Shown here: piece after piece, positions 1 to 7,371 of the stretch
Numbering within the stretch: the stretch's first letter is position 1
How the letters are laid out: every line of letters starts with the position of its first letter
NCBI RefSeq assembly: GCF_014646295.1
Contig: NZ_BMNE01000001.1
Coordinates: forward strand, 186,001 to 250,000
Length of the DNA: 64,000 nt
Direction: 5' to 3'
Source: Nocardia rhizosphaerihabitans
GTDB lineage: Bacteria > Actinomycetota > Actinomycetes > Mycobacteriales > Mycobacteriaceae
Position numbers and translations under genes: made by a program
The notes under the pieces: generated by a model
What the model saw: the letters and a program-made list of their open reading frames with translations, nothing else
The model's database searches: none
What the model was told of the DNA's origin: nothing

Positions 1-200
1 AGCTTGGTGGTGTCCGGGTCCTTGTCGAGCGAATCGACACCCGAGGCCAGCCCGGCCAGGATCACCCCGGTGACGAGCTGCGCCCGCGCGCCCCAGACCA
101 TCAGCTCCGACACGACAGGACGCGAGGCGGCGAAGCCACCGACGACGGCGGCCATCCCGAGCAGGTGCGTGACAACCACCAGGTTGTAAACGAATTCCAT
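1..200 (-). CDS. Integral membrane protein, N-terminal fragment (runs off the window)
   Basis: Only the first 66 codons are inside the window; the C-terminus lies left of base 1. Reading from ATG at 200 the protein starts MEFVYNLVVVTHLLGMAAVV, a hydrophobic helix at about residues 4-25, followed by a second Gly/Ala-rich hydrophobic stretch at about residues 36-53. This looks like a small multi-pass membrane protein of a kind common in Nocardiaceae, but I do not recognise the family and give no function. A TACGCT hexamer lies 8 nt before the start, so the transcript may have almost no leader. A hairpin separates it from the HdeD-like gene, which is read in the same direction. Confidence 0.6.
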   Translation of the reverse strand, partial: MEFVYNLVVVTHLLGMAAVVGGFAASRPVVSELMVWGARAQLVTGVILAGLASGVDSLDKDPDTTK

Positions 201-225
201 GAATGCCGAGCGTAGTTCACACGAA

Positions 226-255
226 AGCGGCCGACGCCCGAAGGCGCCGGCCGCT
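226..255 (-). terminator. Hairpin terminator of the HdeD-like gene
   Basis: A 13-bp stem (226-238 with 243-255, one A/C mismatch) closes on a CGAA tetraloop and is followed on the minus strand by CTTTCG. It begins 24 nt past the HdeD-like stop and ends 26 nt before the next minus-strand start. Confidence 0.6.
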
Positions 256-278
256 CTCCGACGAACTTTCCCGGCCGG

Positions 279-866
279 CTATCCCACCACCTGCTCGTCC
301 AGCAGGTGGGCGTCCTTGCGGACACCGAAGGCGGTGATCATCTCCATCACGCCGATGACGATCAGGAAGATGCCGACCACCAGGGTGAGGGTCGTGAGCG
401 AGCTGATCGGCCATACGATCAGGATGACACCGGCGATGGCGCTGATGACGCCGTAGAAGATCTGCCACCCGCGGCCGGGGACGCCCTTCTCCGAGGCGGC
501 GGCGAACAGGATCGCGATGCCACGGAACAGCCAGCTGATGCCGATGAACAGGCCGAGCAGCACGATCGAGGTGAGATCGTCGCGGAAGCAGAAGACACCG
601 ATGATCAGCGACAACACGCCACTGATGAAGGAGAGCACCCGGAAGCTGGTGCTCGGCAGGTGGGTGAAGGCGGCGACCAGCTGGAAGATGCCGCTGACAA
701 CCATGTAGATACCGAAGAGAATGCCCGCCACGAGCAGCGACGGACCGGGCCACACGAGCACGATGATGCCGAGGACCACCGCGAGGAGGCCGGTGACCAG
801 AATTGTTTGCCAGGTTTTCTTGGCAAGAGCCGCCATCGGGCTCTCCAGCACGGTATTTGACGTCAT
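279..866 (-). CDS. HdeD/DUF308-family membrane protein
   Basis: A 195-residue protein with six predicted membrane helices arranged as three repeated helical pairs (about residues 20-38, 44-64, 77-93, 98-115, 135-152, 160-180), typical of the HdeD/DUF308 family. HdeD in E. coli supports acid resistance; actinobacterial members have no settled function. Helices carry the family features of short Gly/Pro-rich loops (VWPGPSLLVAGI) and a final cytoplasmic tail with charged residues. The start at 866 is preceded by TAGCAT and 6 nt, which fits a leaderless transcript. It is divergent from the glycosyltransferase gene at 1023. Family assignment is firm; the role here is unknown. Confidence 0.85.
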   Translation of the reverse strand: MTSNTVLESPMAALAKKTWQTILVTGLLAVVLGIIVLVWPGPSLLVAGILFGIYMVVSGIFQLVAAFTHLPSTSFRVLSFISGVLSLIIGVFCFRDDLTSIVLLGLFIGISWLFRGIAILFAAASEKGVPGRGWQIFYGVISAIAGVILIVWPISSLTTLTLVVGIFLIVIGVMEMITAFGVRKDAHLLDEQVVG

Positions 867-872
867 GACGAG

Positions 873-878
873 ATGCTA
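873..878 (-). promoter_or_regulatory. -10 element for leaderless HdeD-like transcript
   Basis: On the minus strand TAGCAT is followed by 6 nt and the ATG at 866, the spacing expected if transcription begins at the start codon. Confidence 0.5.
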
Positions 879-1022
879 TGCCCGCCCGCACCGGTTTTCC
901 GGAAATTAGCTGGGGCCGTGATCGTGTCGCGACCGCCGGTATCGCGCTGAGCGGGGGTTCCGTGACAGCCGCCACGTCCTTGCCCACGCGAACGTTTGGC
1001 TTCCCCGGCTCCCGGGTAGGTC

Positions 1023-2003
1023 ATGGAAGTGTCGGTTGTACTCGTGCTGCAAGCTCGGGGCCTCGGTGATCTCCTCGCCGCGGTCCCGGCTCTGCGTGCT
1101 CTGCGCCGGGCCGAACCACGCAGCAAGATCGTGCTGGCGGCGCCGCATCGATTGGAGCAGATCGTCGATCTGATCTCCTCGGTCGATGAACTGGTGCCCA
1201 CCGCCGATCCGGCCGCACTGATCTGGGACGGGCCTGCGCCCGAGTTGGCGGTGAACCTGCACGGCGCGGACGGCGCGAGCGCGCGAGCGCTGGCCGATAC
1301 CGGCGCCGACCGGATCATCGGCCACCGCTCCCCCGCCCTCCCCAAGCTCGCGGGTCCCCGCTGGGATCCGGAGGCGCACGTGGTGGATCGGTGGTGCCGG
1401 CTGCTGGAGTCGGAGGGAATAGTGGCCGATCGCCGCAATCTCGGGCTGGTGCCGCCGGTGGCGTCGCTGAGCCGCCGCGACTGCGTCGTCGTGCACATCG
1501 GCGCGGGCGCCCCCGCCCGGCGGTGGCCGCCGGAGCGGTTCGCGGCCGTCGTGCGGCATCTGCTGGTGCTCGGCCGGGACGTGGTGCTCACCGGCGATCC
1601 GTTCGAACGCGAGATCGCCGTGCAGGTGGCCGCGCAGGCGGGCCTGCCCGACGACCGAGTACTGGCGGGCAGGCAGAACCTCACCGATCTGGCCGCCACG
1701 GTCGCCGAAGCCTCCCTGGTGATCAGCGGTGACACCGGTGTCGCGCATCTGGCGACCGCCTTCGGCACCCGCACCGTGCTGCTGTTCGGACCGACACCGC
1801 CGCGCCGGGGTGGGCCGCCCGCCCATCTGCTCGGCAGGCATGCGGTGTTGTGGGCCGGGCAGGTGGGCGACCCCGATGGCCGGTCGCCGGACCCGGGTCT
1901 GCTGCGGATCGGCGTGCCCGAGGTGGTGTCCGCGGTGGACGCGCAGCTGGACAAGCAGGACTGGGCGGACTCGACCCGCTCGCGTTATCGCCGGGTGGGC
2001 TGA
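1023..2003 (+). CDS. Glycosyltransferase family 9 (heptosyltransferase-like)
   Basis: A 326-residue GT-B fold glycosyltransferase of the family that includes lipopolysaccharide heptosyltransferases. The N-terminus has the family opening VLVLQARGLGDLLAAVPALR, with the Gly-rich acceptor-side loop, and the C-terminal half shows HIGAGAPARRWPPERF (sugar-nucleotide side) and SGDTGVAHLATAFGTRTV. Actinobacteria lack LPS heptose, so the likely role is in a cell-wall or capsular glycan, but the donor and acceptor cannot be read from sequence. ATG at 1023 gives MEV; a GTG at 1029 would be 6 nt from TAGGTC and is an alternative leaderless start. Its last 19 bases overlap the convergent ArsR gene. Confidence 0.8.
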   Translation: MEVSVVLVLQARGLGDLLAAVPALRALRRAEPRSKIVLAAPHRLEQIVDLISSVDELVPTADPAALIWDGPAPELAVNLHGADGASARALADTGADRIIGHRSPALPKLAGPRWDPEAHVVDRWCRLLESEGIVADRRNLGLVPPVASLSRRDCVVVHIGAGAPARRWPPERFAAVVRHLLVLGRDVVLTGDPFEREIAVQVAAQAGLPDDRVLAGRQNLTDLAATVAEASLVISGDTGVAHLATAFGTRTVLLFGPTPPRRGGPPAHLLGRHAVLWAGQVGDPDGRSPDPGLLRIGVPEVVSAVDAQLDKQDWADSTRSRYRRVG

Positions 2004-2317
2004 GCAGGGGCGGTGGCTTCGCGCAGCGCGGCCGCATGGGCGGCCAGCGCGCTGGGCCAGAACTGCTCGAGATAGTCGCGGGCGTCGCTGAGGCCGCGGG
2101 GGTCGAGGGAGTACAGGTGACGGTTGCCGGCGCGGCGCATGGTGACCAGGTGCGCTTCGCGGAGCACACGCAGGTGCTGCGAGGCCGCCGAGCTGGTGAT
2201 GCCGGTGGCCGCAGCCAGGTCGGCGACCGAGCGTGGACCCTGCGGTAACGACTCGAAGATCGCGCGCCGGGTGGGGTCGGACAGGGCCGTAATGGCCCGA
2301 ACTCCGTTAGTGTCCAC
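1985..2317 (-). CDS. ArsR-family winged-helix repressor
   Basis: A compact 110-residue winged-helix regulator. It contains the ArsR core: ALSDPTRRAIFESLPQGPRS, then the recognition-helix region TGITSSAASQHLRVLREAHL, and the wing TMRRAGNRHLYSLDP. There are no Cys pairs of the metal-sensing ArsR type, so it probably senses something other than As/Cd or is a DUF2087/SdpR-like member. The open frame extends upstream to TTG at 2428, but the GTG at 2317 has a GGAGGA upstream (11-nt spacing) and fits the usual family N-terminus, so I chose it. It overlaps the 3' end of the convergent glycosyltransferase gene by 19 bp and is divergent from the M23 peptidase. Confidence 0.8.
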   Translation of the reverse strand: MDTNGVRAITALSDPTRRAIFESLPQGPRSVADLAAATGITSSAASQHLRVLREAHLVTMRRAGNRHLYSLDPRGLSDARDYLEQFWPSALAAHAAALREATAPAQPTRR

Positions 2318-2489
2318 TGAATCAGTGTCCTCCGGATGGAGATATTCGGCAATGATCTTGCGACCTGGGAATTCCTCCCGGTCGATCCCCGGAATTTCCG
2401 GTTTTGTTATGCTGCTGTTATAGATCAACTGGGGTTATAGCCAGTCGTGATGGCAGCCACATCACTCGCCGTCGACATCACGGTTTCGC

Positions 2490-2495
2490 TACGTT
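2490..2495 (+). promoter_or_regulatory. -10 element for leaderless M23 peptidase transcript
   Basis: TACGTT lies 6 nt before the ATG at 2502 and there is no ribosome binding site in between. Confidence 0.5.
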
Positions 2496-2501
2496 CGAAA
2501 C

Positions 2502-3275
2502 ATGTTCGTGACCAACCCGTTATCCGCTCGAGTCTCCGACGCGCTCGCCGGCCGTTGGGGAGGCGTTGTCGCGGGTGCGGTGGCTTTGTCCGCACTCGTG
2601 GGAACCTCCGTCGCCACCTTCGGTGAGCCCGAGACCCCGACTTCCGACACCAGCATCACCGCGGGCGCCACCCAGGCCATCGCCGCGGGCCAGTCACCGT
2701 ACCGTTTCGTCGCCTACACCCCCGCCGAGGCCCAGGGCCCGCAGGGCGAGACCCCCGCCTCGGCCCCGATCGCGTGGGAAGAGCACCGCGAAGCGGTCGC
2801 CCTCGCGCTGCCCGAGCTGCCGCCGCTGCCGGTCATCGCACCGCCCCCGCCGCCGCCGCGCCCGCAGACCGTTCGCCCGGTCAACGGCAGGCTGACCTCC
2901 TACTACGGCGCCCGCTGGGGCGAGGCGCACAACGGCATCGACTTCGGTGACCCGATCGGCGCGCCGGTCTTCGCCGTCACCGACGGTACCGTGATCGAAA
3001 CCGGTCCGGCCTCCGGCTTCGGCCTGTGGGTCCGCGTCCAGCAGGACGACGGCACCATCGGCGTGTTCGGCCACGTCAACGAGATCCTGGTGCAGCCGGG
3101 TCAGCACGTGAACGCCGGTGACGTCATCGCCACCGTCGGCAACCGTGGCCAGTCCACCGGCCCCCACCTGCACTACGAGGTGCACGTGCCGGACGGCTCC
3201 CTCTACGGCGCCCCGATCGACCCGCACCCGTGGCTCGCCGCCCGCGGCGTCGACGCCGGTGTCGCCCAGGACTGA
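2502..3275 (+). CDS. Secreted M23-family peptidoglycan endopeptidase
   Basis: A 257-residue exported zinc peptidase expected to cut peptidoglycan cross-bridges or stem peptides. Residues 19-40 form a hydrophobic export or anchor segment, residues 105-122 are a proline-rich linker (PPPPPP), and residues 125-245 are the LytM/peptidase M23 fold. The zinc ligands are visible: H143 and D147 in HNGIDFG, H224 in HLHYE, with H191 (FGHV) and H222 as catalytic histidines, so the enzyme looks intact. There is no added SH3 or LysM targeting domain. It stands alone, divergent from ArsR and convergent with the LysR gene. Confidence 0.9.
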   Translation: MFVTNPLSARVSDALAGRWGGVVAGAVALSALVGTSVATFGEPETPTSDTSITAGATQAIAAGQSPYRFVAYTPAEAQGPQGETPASAPIAWEEHREAVALALPELPPLPVIAPPPPPPRPQTVRPVNGRLTSYYGARWGEAHNGIDFGDPIGAPVFAVTDGTVIETGPASGFGLWVRVQQDDGTIGVFGHVNEILVQPGQHVNAGDVIATVGNRGQSTGPHLHYEVHVPDGSLYGAPIDPHPWLAARGVDAGVAQD

Positions 3276-3281
3276 TCCGCA

Positions 3282-4184
3282 TCACAGACTGATCCGCGCC
3301 GTGTGCGCGATCAGGAAATCCCGAAGCCGCGCGACCGCGAGCGTCGGCCCATGGTCTCCCGAGACCAGGCCGATCTCGCGGTCGCGTTCGCCATCGATGG
3401 GCACCACCGCCAGATCGGGATGCGGGATCTCCGCGGCGGGCAGCAGCGCGACGCCGAGACCGAGCGCGACCAGTTCGCGCAGGGTCTCGAATTCGGTGAT
3501 CTCGAACAGCACCCGCGGCGTGAAACCCGCAGCGGCGCACCAGGTGTCGAGCAGGGATCGCAGCTGGTAGCTGGGCGGGTTGGCGATGAACGCCGCGTCG
3601 GCCAGCTCGGCGAGGTCGACGTGGGCGCGAGTGGCCAGCGGGTGCGTGCGCGCCACGTGCAGGTCGATGCGCTGCCTGCCGAGCGGCACCGTCGGCAGAT
3701 CGGCGGGCGGCGGGATCATCACCGCCAGATCGAGCCGGCCGTCACGGACCTGCTCGGCCAATGCCTCGCCGTGCGCCTGCACCAGGTGCAGCCGGATCTT
3801 GGGCGCCCTGGTGTGGAACTGCGCCAGCAGCGTCGGAATGCTCACCGGGCCCAGGGTGAGCGGAAACCCGAAGCGGACAAGGCCGCTGTCGGGATCGGCG
3901 TCGGCGCGGACCCGGCGCACCGCGTCGTCGAGGGCACGTACCAGGTCACGGGTGTGTTCGTAGAGCTCGCGCCCCTGCGGGGTGAGCGTCACGCCGCGCC
4001 CGACCGGCTGGAACAGCGCCACGCCCAGCATCTGCTCCATCGTCTTGATCCGGCGGCTCAGCGAGGACTGCGGCACCCCGAGCCGCTGCGCCGCCCTGGT
4101 GAAGTGCCCTTCGTCGGCCGCCGCGTCGAAGGCCGCCAGCAGCGGTGCCAGCGCTTGCGCACCCCCGTCGCCTGAATCATCCAT
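3282..4184 (-). CDS. LysR-family transcriptional regulator
   Basis: A 300-residue regulator with an N-terminal winged HTH (LAAFDAAADEGHFTRAAQRL and SQSSLSRRIK-type recognition helix, residues about 12-70) and a C-terminal periplasmic-binding-like effector domain (about residues 100-295). The open frame extends to 4226, but the ATG at 4184 gives the standard N-terminus, so that start is used. It is transcribed away from mqo and shares a 90-bp intergenic region with it, which holds a perfect 14-bp palindrome. The usual LysR pattern makes mqo a likely target. The effector is not predictable. Confidence 0.85.
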   Translation of the reverse strand: MDDSGDGGAQALAPLLAAFDAAADEGHFTRAAQRLGVPQSSLSRRIKTMEQMLGVALFQPVGRGVTLTPQGRELYEHTRDLVRALDDAVRRVRADADPDSGLVRFGFPLTLGPVSIPTLLAQFHTRAPKIRLHLVQAHGEALAEQVRDGRLDLAVMIPPPADLPTVPLGRQRIDLHVARTHPLATRAHVDLAELADAAFIANPPSYQLRSLLDTWCAAAGFTPRVLFEITEFETLRELVALGLGVALLPAAEIPHPDLAVVPIDGERDREIGLVSGDHGPTLAVARLRDFLIAHTARISL

Positions 4185-4226
4185 ATTCGGATCATAGCTG
4201 CGGCGATTCCGTATTGGACGGATCAC

Positions 4227-4240
4227 TCACTCCGGAGTGA
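4227..4240. promoter_or_regulatory. Perfect palindrome between LysR gene and mqo
   Basis: TCACTCCGGAGTGA is its own reverse complement and lies 35 nt upstream of the mqo start and 43 nt upstream of the LysR start. It is a candidate operator for the LysR regulator, though the classical LysR T-N11-A box is not exact here. Confidence 0.45.
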
Positions 4241-4274
4241 CGATGGCGGTACACAGCTCACGGGAGGTTCGACG

Positions 4275-5714
4275 ATGACCGAGACGACACCCATCCACCC
4301 CGAGTCCGCCGGTGGCGACGACGTTCTCGACGCCGTGCTGATCGGCGGCGGCATCATGTCCGCCACGCTCGGCGCCCTGCTCAGCACGCTCGCGCCGGAC
4401 TGGTCGATCGCCCTGTTCGAACGGCTCGGCGAACCGGCCGCCGAGAGCAGCCATCCCTGGAACAACGCGGGCACCGGGCATTCGGGCCTGTGCGAGCTGA
4501 ACTACATGCCCGATCCCCGCGACGGCAGCAAGGCGGCCGGGATCGCCGAGCAGTTCGGGCTCTCACGGCGGTTCTGGTCGGCACTGGCCCGCCGCGACGA
4601 GCTCGACCCGGCCACCTTCGTCACGGCGACCCCGCACGTGACGGTGGTGTTCGGCGACGACGACATCGCGTATCTGCGGCAGCGGTACGCGACACTGCGC
4701 GACCAGCCCGCGTTCGCGGACATGGAGTACACCGAGGATCGTGCCGTCATCGCCGAGTGGGCGCCACTGCTCGTGCGCGGGCGCGCCGACGGCGACGCGA
4801 TGGCGGCCACCCGGCACACCGCGGGCACCGATGTCGACTTCGGTGCGCTGACCAGGTCGCTGCTGTCGACGATGTCCGCGGCGGGCAATGCGGTCCGGCT
4901 GCATCGCGAGATCACCGGACTCACCCGCGGCAAGGACGGGCTGTGGACGGTGCGCGGACGAGACCTGGACAGCGGCAGGCGTTTTCGGGTGCGCACGCGG
5001 TTCGTCTTCGTCGGAGCGGGCGGCTACGCCTTGCGGCTGCTGCAGCGGGCCGGGCTGCCGGAGGTGCGTGGCTACGGCGTGTTCCCGCTCGGCGCGCAGT
5101 TCCTGCGCACCGACAATCCCGACGTGGTCGCCGAGCACCACGCGAAGGTCTACAGCCAGGCCGCACTCGGCGCTCCGCCGATGTCGGTGCCGCACCTGGA
5201 CCGTCGCGAGGTCGACGGCAGCGCATCGTTGCTGTTCGGTCCCTACGCCACCTTCAGCACGCGGCTGCTGCGCCACGGCAAGCTGACCGACCTGTTCACC
5301 ACGCTGCGACCGCACAACATCGTGCCGCTGGTGGCCGCCGGTCTGCAGAATCTCGATCTGGTGCGCTTCCTGATCTCCGAACTGCTGGCGTCGCGGCGCC
5401 GGAAGTTCGCGCAGCTCCAGCGCTTCTATCCCACCGCGGATCCCGGCGACTGGGAGCTGATCCAGGCCGGGCAGCGCGCCCAGCTGGTCAAACCCGATCG
5501 CAAGCGCGGCGGTGTGCTCGAATTCGGCACCGAACTGGTGACCGGCGCCGACGGCACCGTCGCCGGGCTGCTCGGCGCCTCGCCGGGCGCCTCGATCGCG
5601 CCGTCGATCATGCGCGACCTGCTGGAGCGCTGCTTCCCCGAGCGGCGCTACGAGTGGTCGCCGCTGCTGGCGGAACTGCTGCCGGAGCCAGCGCCGGTCA
5701 GCGCGGCGCGTTGA
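4275..5714 (+). CDS. mqo: Malate:quinone oxidoreductase
   Basis: A 479-residue FAD enzyme of the peripheral membrane that oxidises L-malate to oxaloacetate and passes electrons to menaquinone, bypassing NAD-linked malate dehydrogenase. The dinucleotide fold starts at VLIGGGIMSATLGALL (residues about 21-36), and the Mqo signature WNNAGTGHSGLCELNY follows at about residues 62-77; the C-terminal VKPDRKRGGVLEFGTELV block is also family-specific. Length is close to the usual 490-500. The start has a GGGAGG ribosome binding site. The gene's last 17 bases overlap the convergent TetR gene. Confidence 0.93.
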   Translation: MTETTPIHPESAGGDDVLDAVLIGGGIMSATLGALLSTLAPDWSIALFERLGEPAAESSHPWNNAGTGHSGLCELNYMPDPRDGSKAAGIAEQFGLSRRFWSALARRDELDPATFVTATPHVTVVFGDDDIAYLRQRYATLRDQPAFADMEYTEDRAVIAEWAPLLVRGRADGDAMAATRHTAGTDVDFGALTRSLLSTMSAAGNAVRLHREITGLTRGKDGLWTVRGRDLDSGRRFRVRTRFVFVGAGGYALRLLQRAGLPEVRGYGVFPLGAQFLRTDNPDVVAEHHAKVYSQAALGAPPMSVPHLDRREVDGSASLLFGPYATFSTRLLRHGKLTDLFTTLRPHNIVPLVAAGLQNLDLVRFLISELLASRRRKFAQLQRFYPTADPGDWELIQAGQRAQLVKPDRKRGGVLEFGTELVTGADGTVAGLLGASPGASIAPSIMRDLLERCFPERRYEWSPLLAELLPEPAPVSAAR

Positions 5715-6309
5715 CGAGGGCCCCGATCAGGCGGTGGCTGCGGGCGCTCATCTCGCCCGCCGTCTGCTCGGGGTGGCGCAGCCACCACAGCACCAGCGAG
5801 GTCACCGACCCCATCCAGACGTCGGTGAAGGCGGACAGGTCGTCGGGGTCGGTGAGGGCGAGCGTGCTGAGGGCGTCGGCGACGCCACGGGCCGCCTGGG
5901 CGGCGATGCGACGGCGGGCCGCGCGCACGGCGTCGGCGGCGGCGCCCTCGTCGGGATGGGAGCGGTCGAAGACGACGGTCCAGTCGTGCGGTCGCGGGGC
6001 GAGGGCGACGAAGAGCGCGTCGAGGGTCCGTTCGGCCTTGCTCAGCCCGCTCGCCCCGGTGATGGCCGTTTCGATCGCGTCGTAGATGACGGTGGCGGCG
6101 CGCTCGACGCAGGCGATGTAGAGCCCGTCCTTGGACTGGAAATAGGTGTAGACCAGCGGCTTGGACACCCCGGCCCGCCGCGCGACATCGGCGGGCGACA
6201 GGCCCGCGTAACCGACCCGCCCGATCTCGGCGACCGCGGCGTCGAGGATCTGCTGCTCACGCTCGGGGCGCGGGACACCTTTGGTTCCAGCTGTGCTCAC
6301 CCGACCCAT
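5698..6309 (-). CDS. TetR-family transcriptional repressor
   Basis: A 203-residue regulator. The N-terminal HTH is clear (EQQILDAAVAEIGRVGYAGL, then ADVARRAGVSKPLVYTYFQS, residues about 15-60); the C-terminal ligand domain (residues 75-200) ends in hydrophobic helices (WMGSVTSLVLWWLRH). I use ATG at 6309 rather than the farther upstream TTG/GTG options. It is divergent from the SDR gene at 6409, and a 20-bp inverted repeat in the gap overlaps the SDR -10 box, so the natural reading is that it represses itself and the SDR. Its 3' end overlaps mqo by 17 bp on the opposite strand. Confidence 0.87.
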   Translation of the reverse strand: MGRVSTAGTKGVPRPEREQQILDAAVAEIGRVGYAGLSPADVARRAGVSKPLVYTYFQSKDGLYIACVERAATVIYDAIETAITGASGLSKAERTLDALFVALAPRPHDWTVVFDRSHPDEGAAADAVRAARRRIAAQAARGVADALSTLALTDPDDLSAFTDVWMGSVTSLVLWWLRHPEQTAGEMSARSHRLIGALVNAPR

Positions 6310-6331
6310 CCAACCATCACGGTGGCACCGG

Positions 6332-6360
6332 TTGACACTCAATTGACTGGTTTGTAATTT
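6332..6360 (+). promoter_or_regulatory. Sigma-70-type promoter of the SDR gene
   Basis: TTGACA (6332-6337), a 17-nt spacer and TAATTT (6355-6360) form a near-consensus promoter pointing at the SDR start at 6409. It is one of the few strong -35/-10 pairs in this window. Confidence 0.7.
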
Positions 6361-6375
6361 ACTAGATAGTAAATT
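6356..6375. promoter_or_regulatory. TetR operator (inverted repeat over the -10 box)
   Basis: AATTTACTA (6356-6364), GA, TAGTAAATT (6367-6375): perfect 9-bp arms with a 2-bp spacer. It covers the -10 box of the SDR promoter and lies between the divergent TetR and SDR genes, which is the expected layout for repression by the TetR protein. Confidence 0.7.
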
Positions 6376-6408
6376 GAATCGGTAGCCCCACGACGCCCAG
6401 GAGTCCCC

Positions 6409-7260
6409 GTGCTCGACCGCCTCGCGCAGTCCCTGCTGCTCAATCCGCCCGCGTTGTCACGCACCGTGGCGCGCCTCGTCCTCGGCGAGCGGCACGAGAT
6501 CGCGGGCAAGACCGTCCTGCTGACGGGCGCGTCGTCCGGGGTCGGCCGCGCCGCCGCGTACGCGCTCGGCCGCCACGGCGCCCGGCTGATCCTGGTCGCC
6601 CGGACCGCCGAGCCGCTGCTCGAGGTCCGCGACGCGGTGCGCGCGGCGGGCGGGGTCGCCGAGAGCATCACCTGTGATCTGTCCGAGCCCGGCGAGGTCG
6701 ACGACCTGGTCAAGACCGTGCTCGAGCAGTACGGCACGGTCGACGTGCTGGTGAACAACGCGGGCCGGTCGATCCGCCGTCGCGCGGCCGAGGCCACCGA
6801 CCGGTTCCACGACTACGAACGGACCATGGCGCTGAACTACTTCGGCGCGGCGCGACTCACCATGGGCCTGCTCCCCTCGATGCTCGAGGCGGGCAACGGT
6901 CATGTCGTCAATGTCGCCACCTGGGGTGTCGCGGCGGGCACGATGCCGATGTTCACCGCCTACCACGCGTCCAAAGCCGCGCTCGGCGCGTTCGGGCGCA
7001 GCCTCGGCGCCGAAACCCGGTCGCGCGGCGTGCATGTCACCACCGTCGGGTTCCCGCTGGTACGCACCGAGATGATCGCCCCCACGGGCGCCTACGACGA
7101 GTCGGCCGCGCTGACCGCCGAGCAGGCCGCCGACTGGATCTGCACCGCGATCCGGACCAGGCCGATCGAGCTCTACCCCCGCTACACCCGGATCCTGCAG
7201 GCCGTCGCGACCGTGTCGCCTCGTGCGGTCGACGCCGTCATCTGGCGCCTGGGGATCTGA
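6409..7260 (+). CDS. Short-chain dehydrogenase/reductase
   Basis: A 283-residue NAD(P)-dependent SDR. The cofactor loop is TGASSGVG (residues about 39-46), the structural motif is VNNAG, and the active-site motif is YHASK. The catalytic serine position appears to be a threonine (NVATWG), which is rare in this family and could lower or alter activity. An N-terminal extension of about 30 residues precedes the Rossmann fold. The start is GTG with CAGGAG upstream. The gene is probably repressed by the divergent TetR. The substrate is unknown; a lipophilic alcohol or ketone is a guess from the type of control. Confidence 0.85.
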   Translation: MLDRLAQSLLLNPPALSRTVARLVLGERHEIAGKTVLLTGASSGVGRAAAYALGRHGARLILVARTAEPLLEVRDAVRAAGGVAESITCDLSEPGEVDDLVKTVLEQYGTVDVLVNNAGRSIRRRAAEATDRFHDYERTMALNYFGAARLTMGLLPSMLEAGNGHVVNVATWGVAAGTMPMFTAYHASKAALGAFGRSLGAETRSRGVHVTTVGFPLVRTEMIAPTGAYDESAALTAEQAADWICTAIRTRPIELYPRYTRILQAVATVSPRAVDAVIWRLGI

Positions 7261-7283
7261 CGACCCCGCCGTGACCGCACCCA

Positions 7284-7303
7284 GGTAGGGCACGACCCCT
7301 ACC
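7284..7303 (+). terminator. Weak hairpin after the SDR gene
   Basis: GGTAGGG and CCCTACC form a 7-bp stem around CACGAC, 24 nt past the SDR stop. No T-tract follows, so termination there is only a possibility. Confidence 0.35.
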
Positions 7304-7359
7304 CGGGTACGGGGCCCGAACCGTTCCGCAGCGGGAGGCATTGCAGCACACCGGATTTC

Positions 7360-7365
7360 TACCGT
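7360..7365 (+). promoter_or_regulatory. -10 element for a leaderless membrane-protein transcript
   Basis: TACCGT lies 6 nt before the ATG at 7372, with no ribosome binding site. Confidence 0.5.
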
Positions 7366-7371
7366 CGAATC

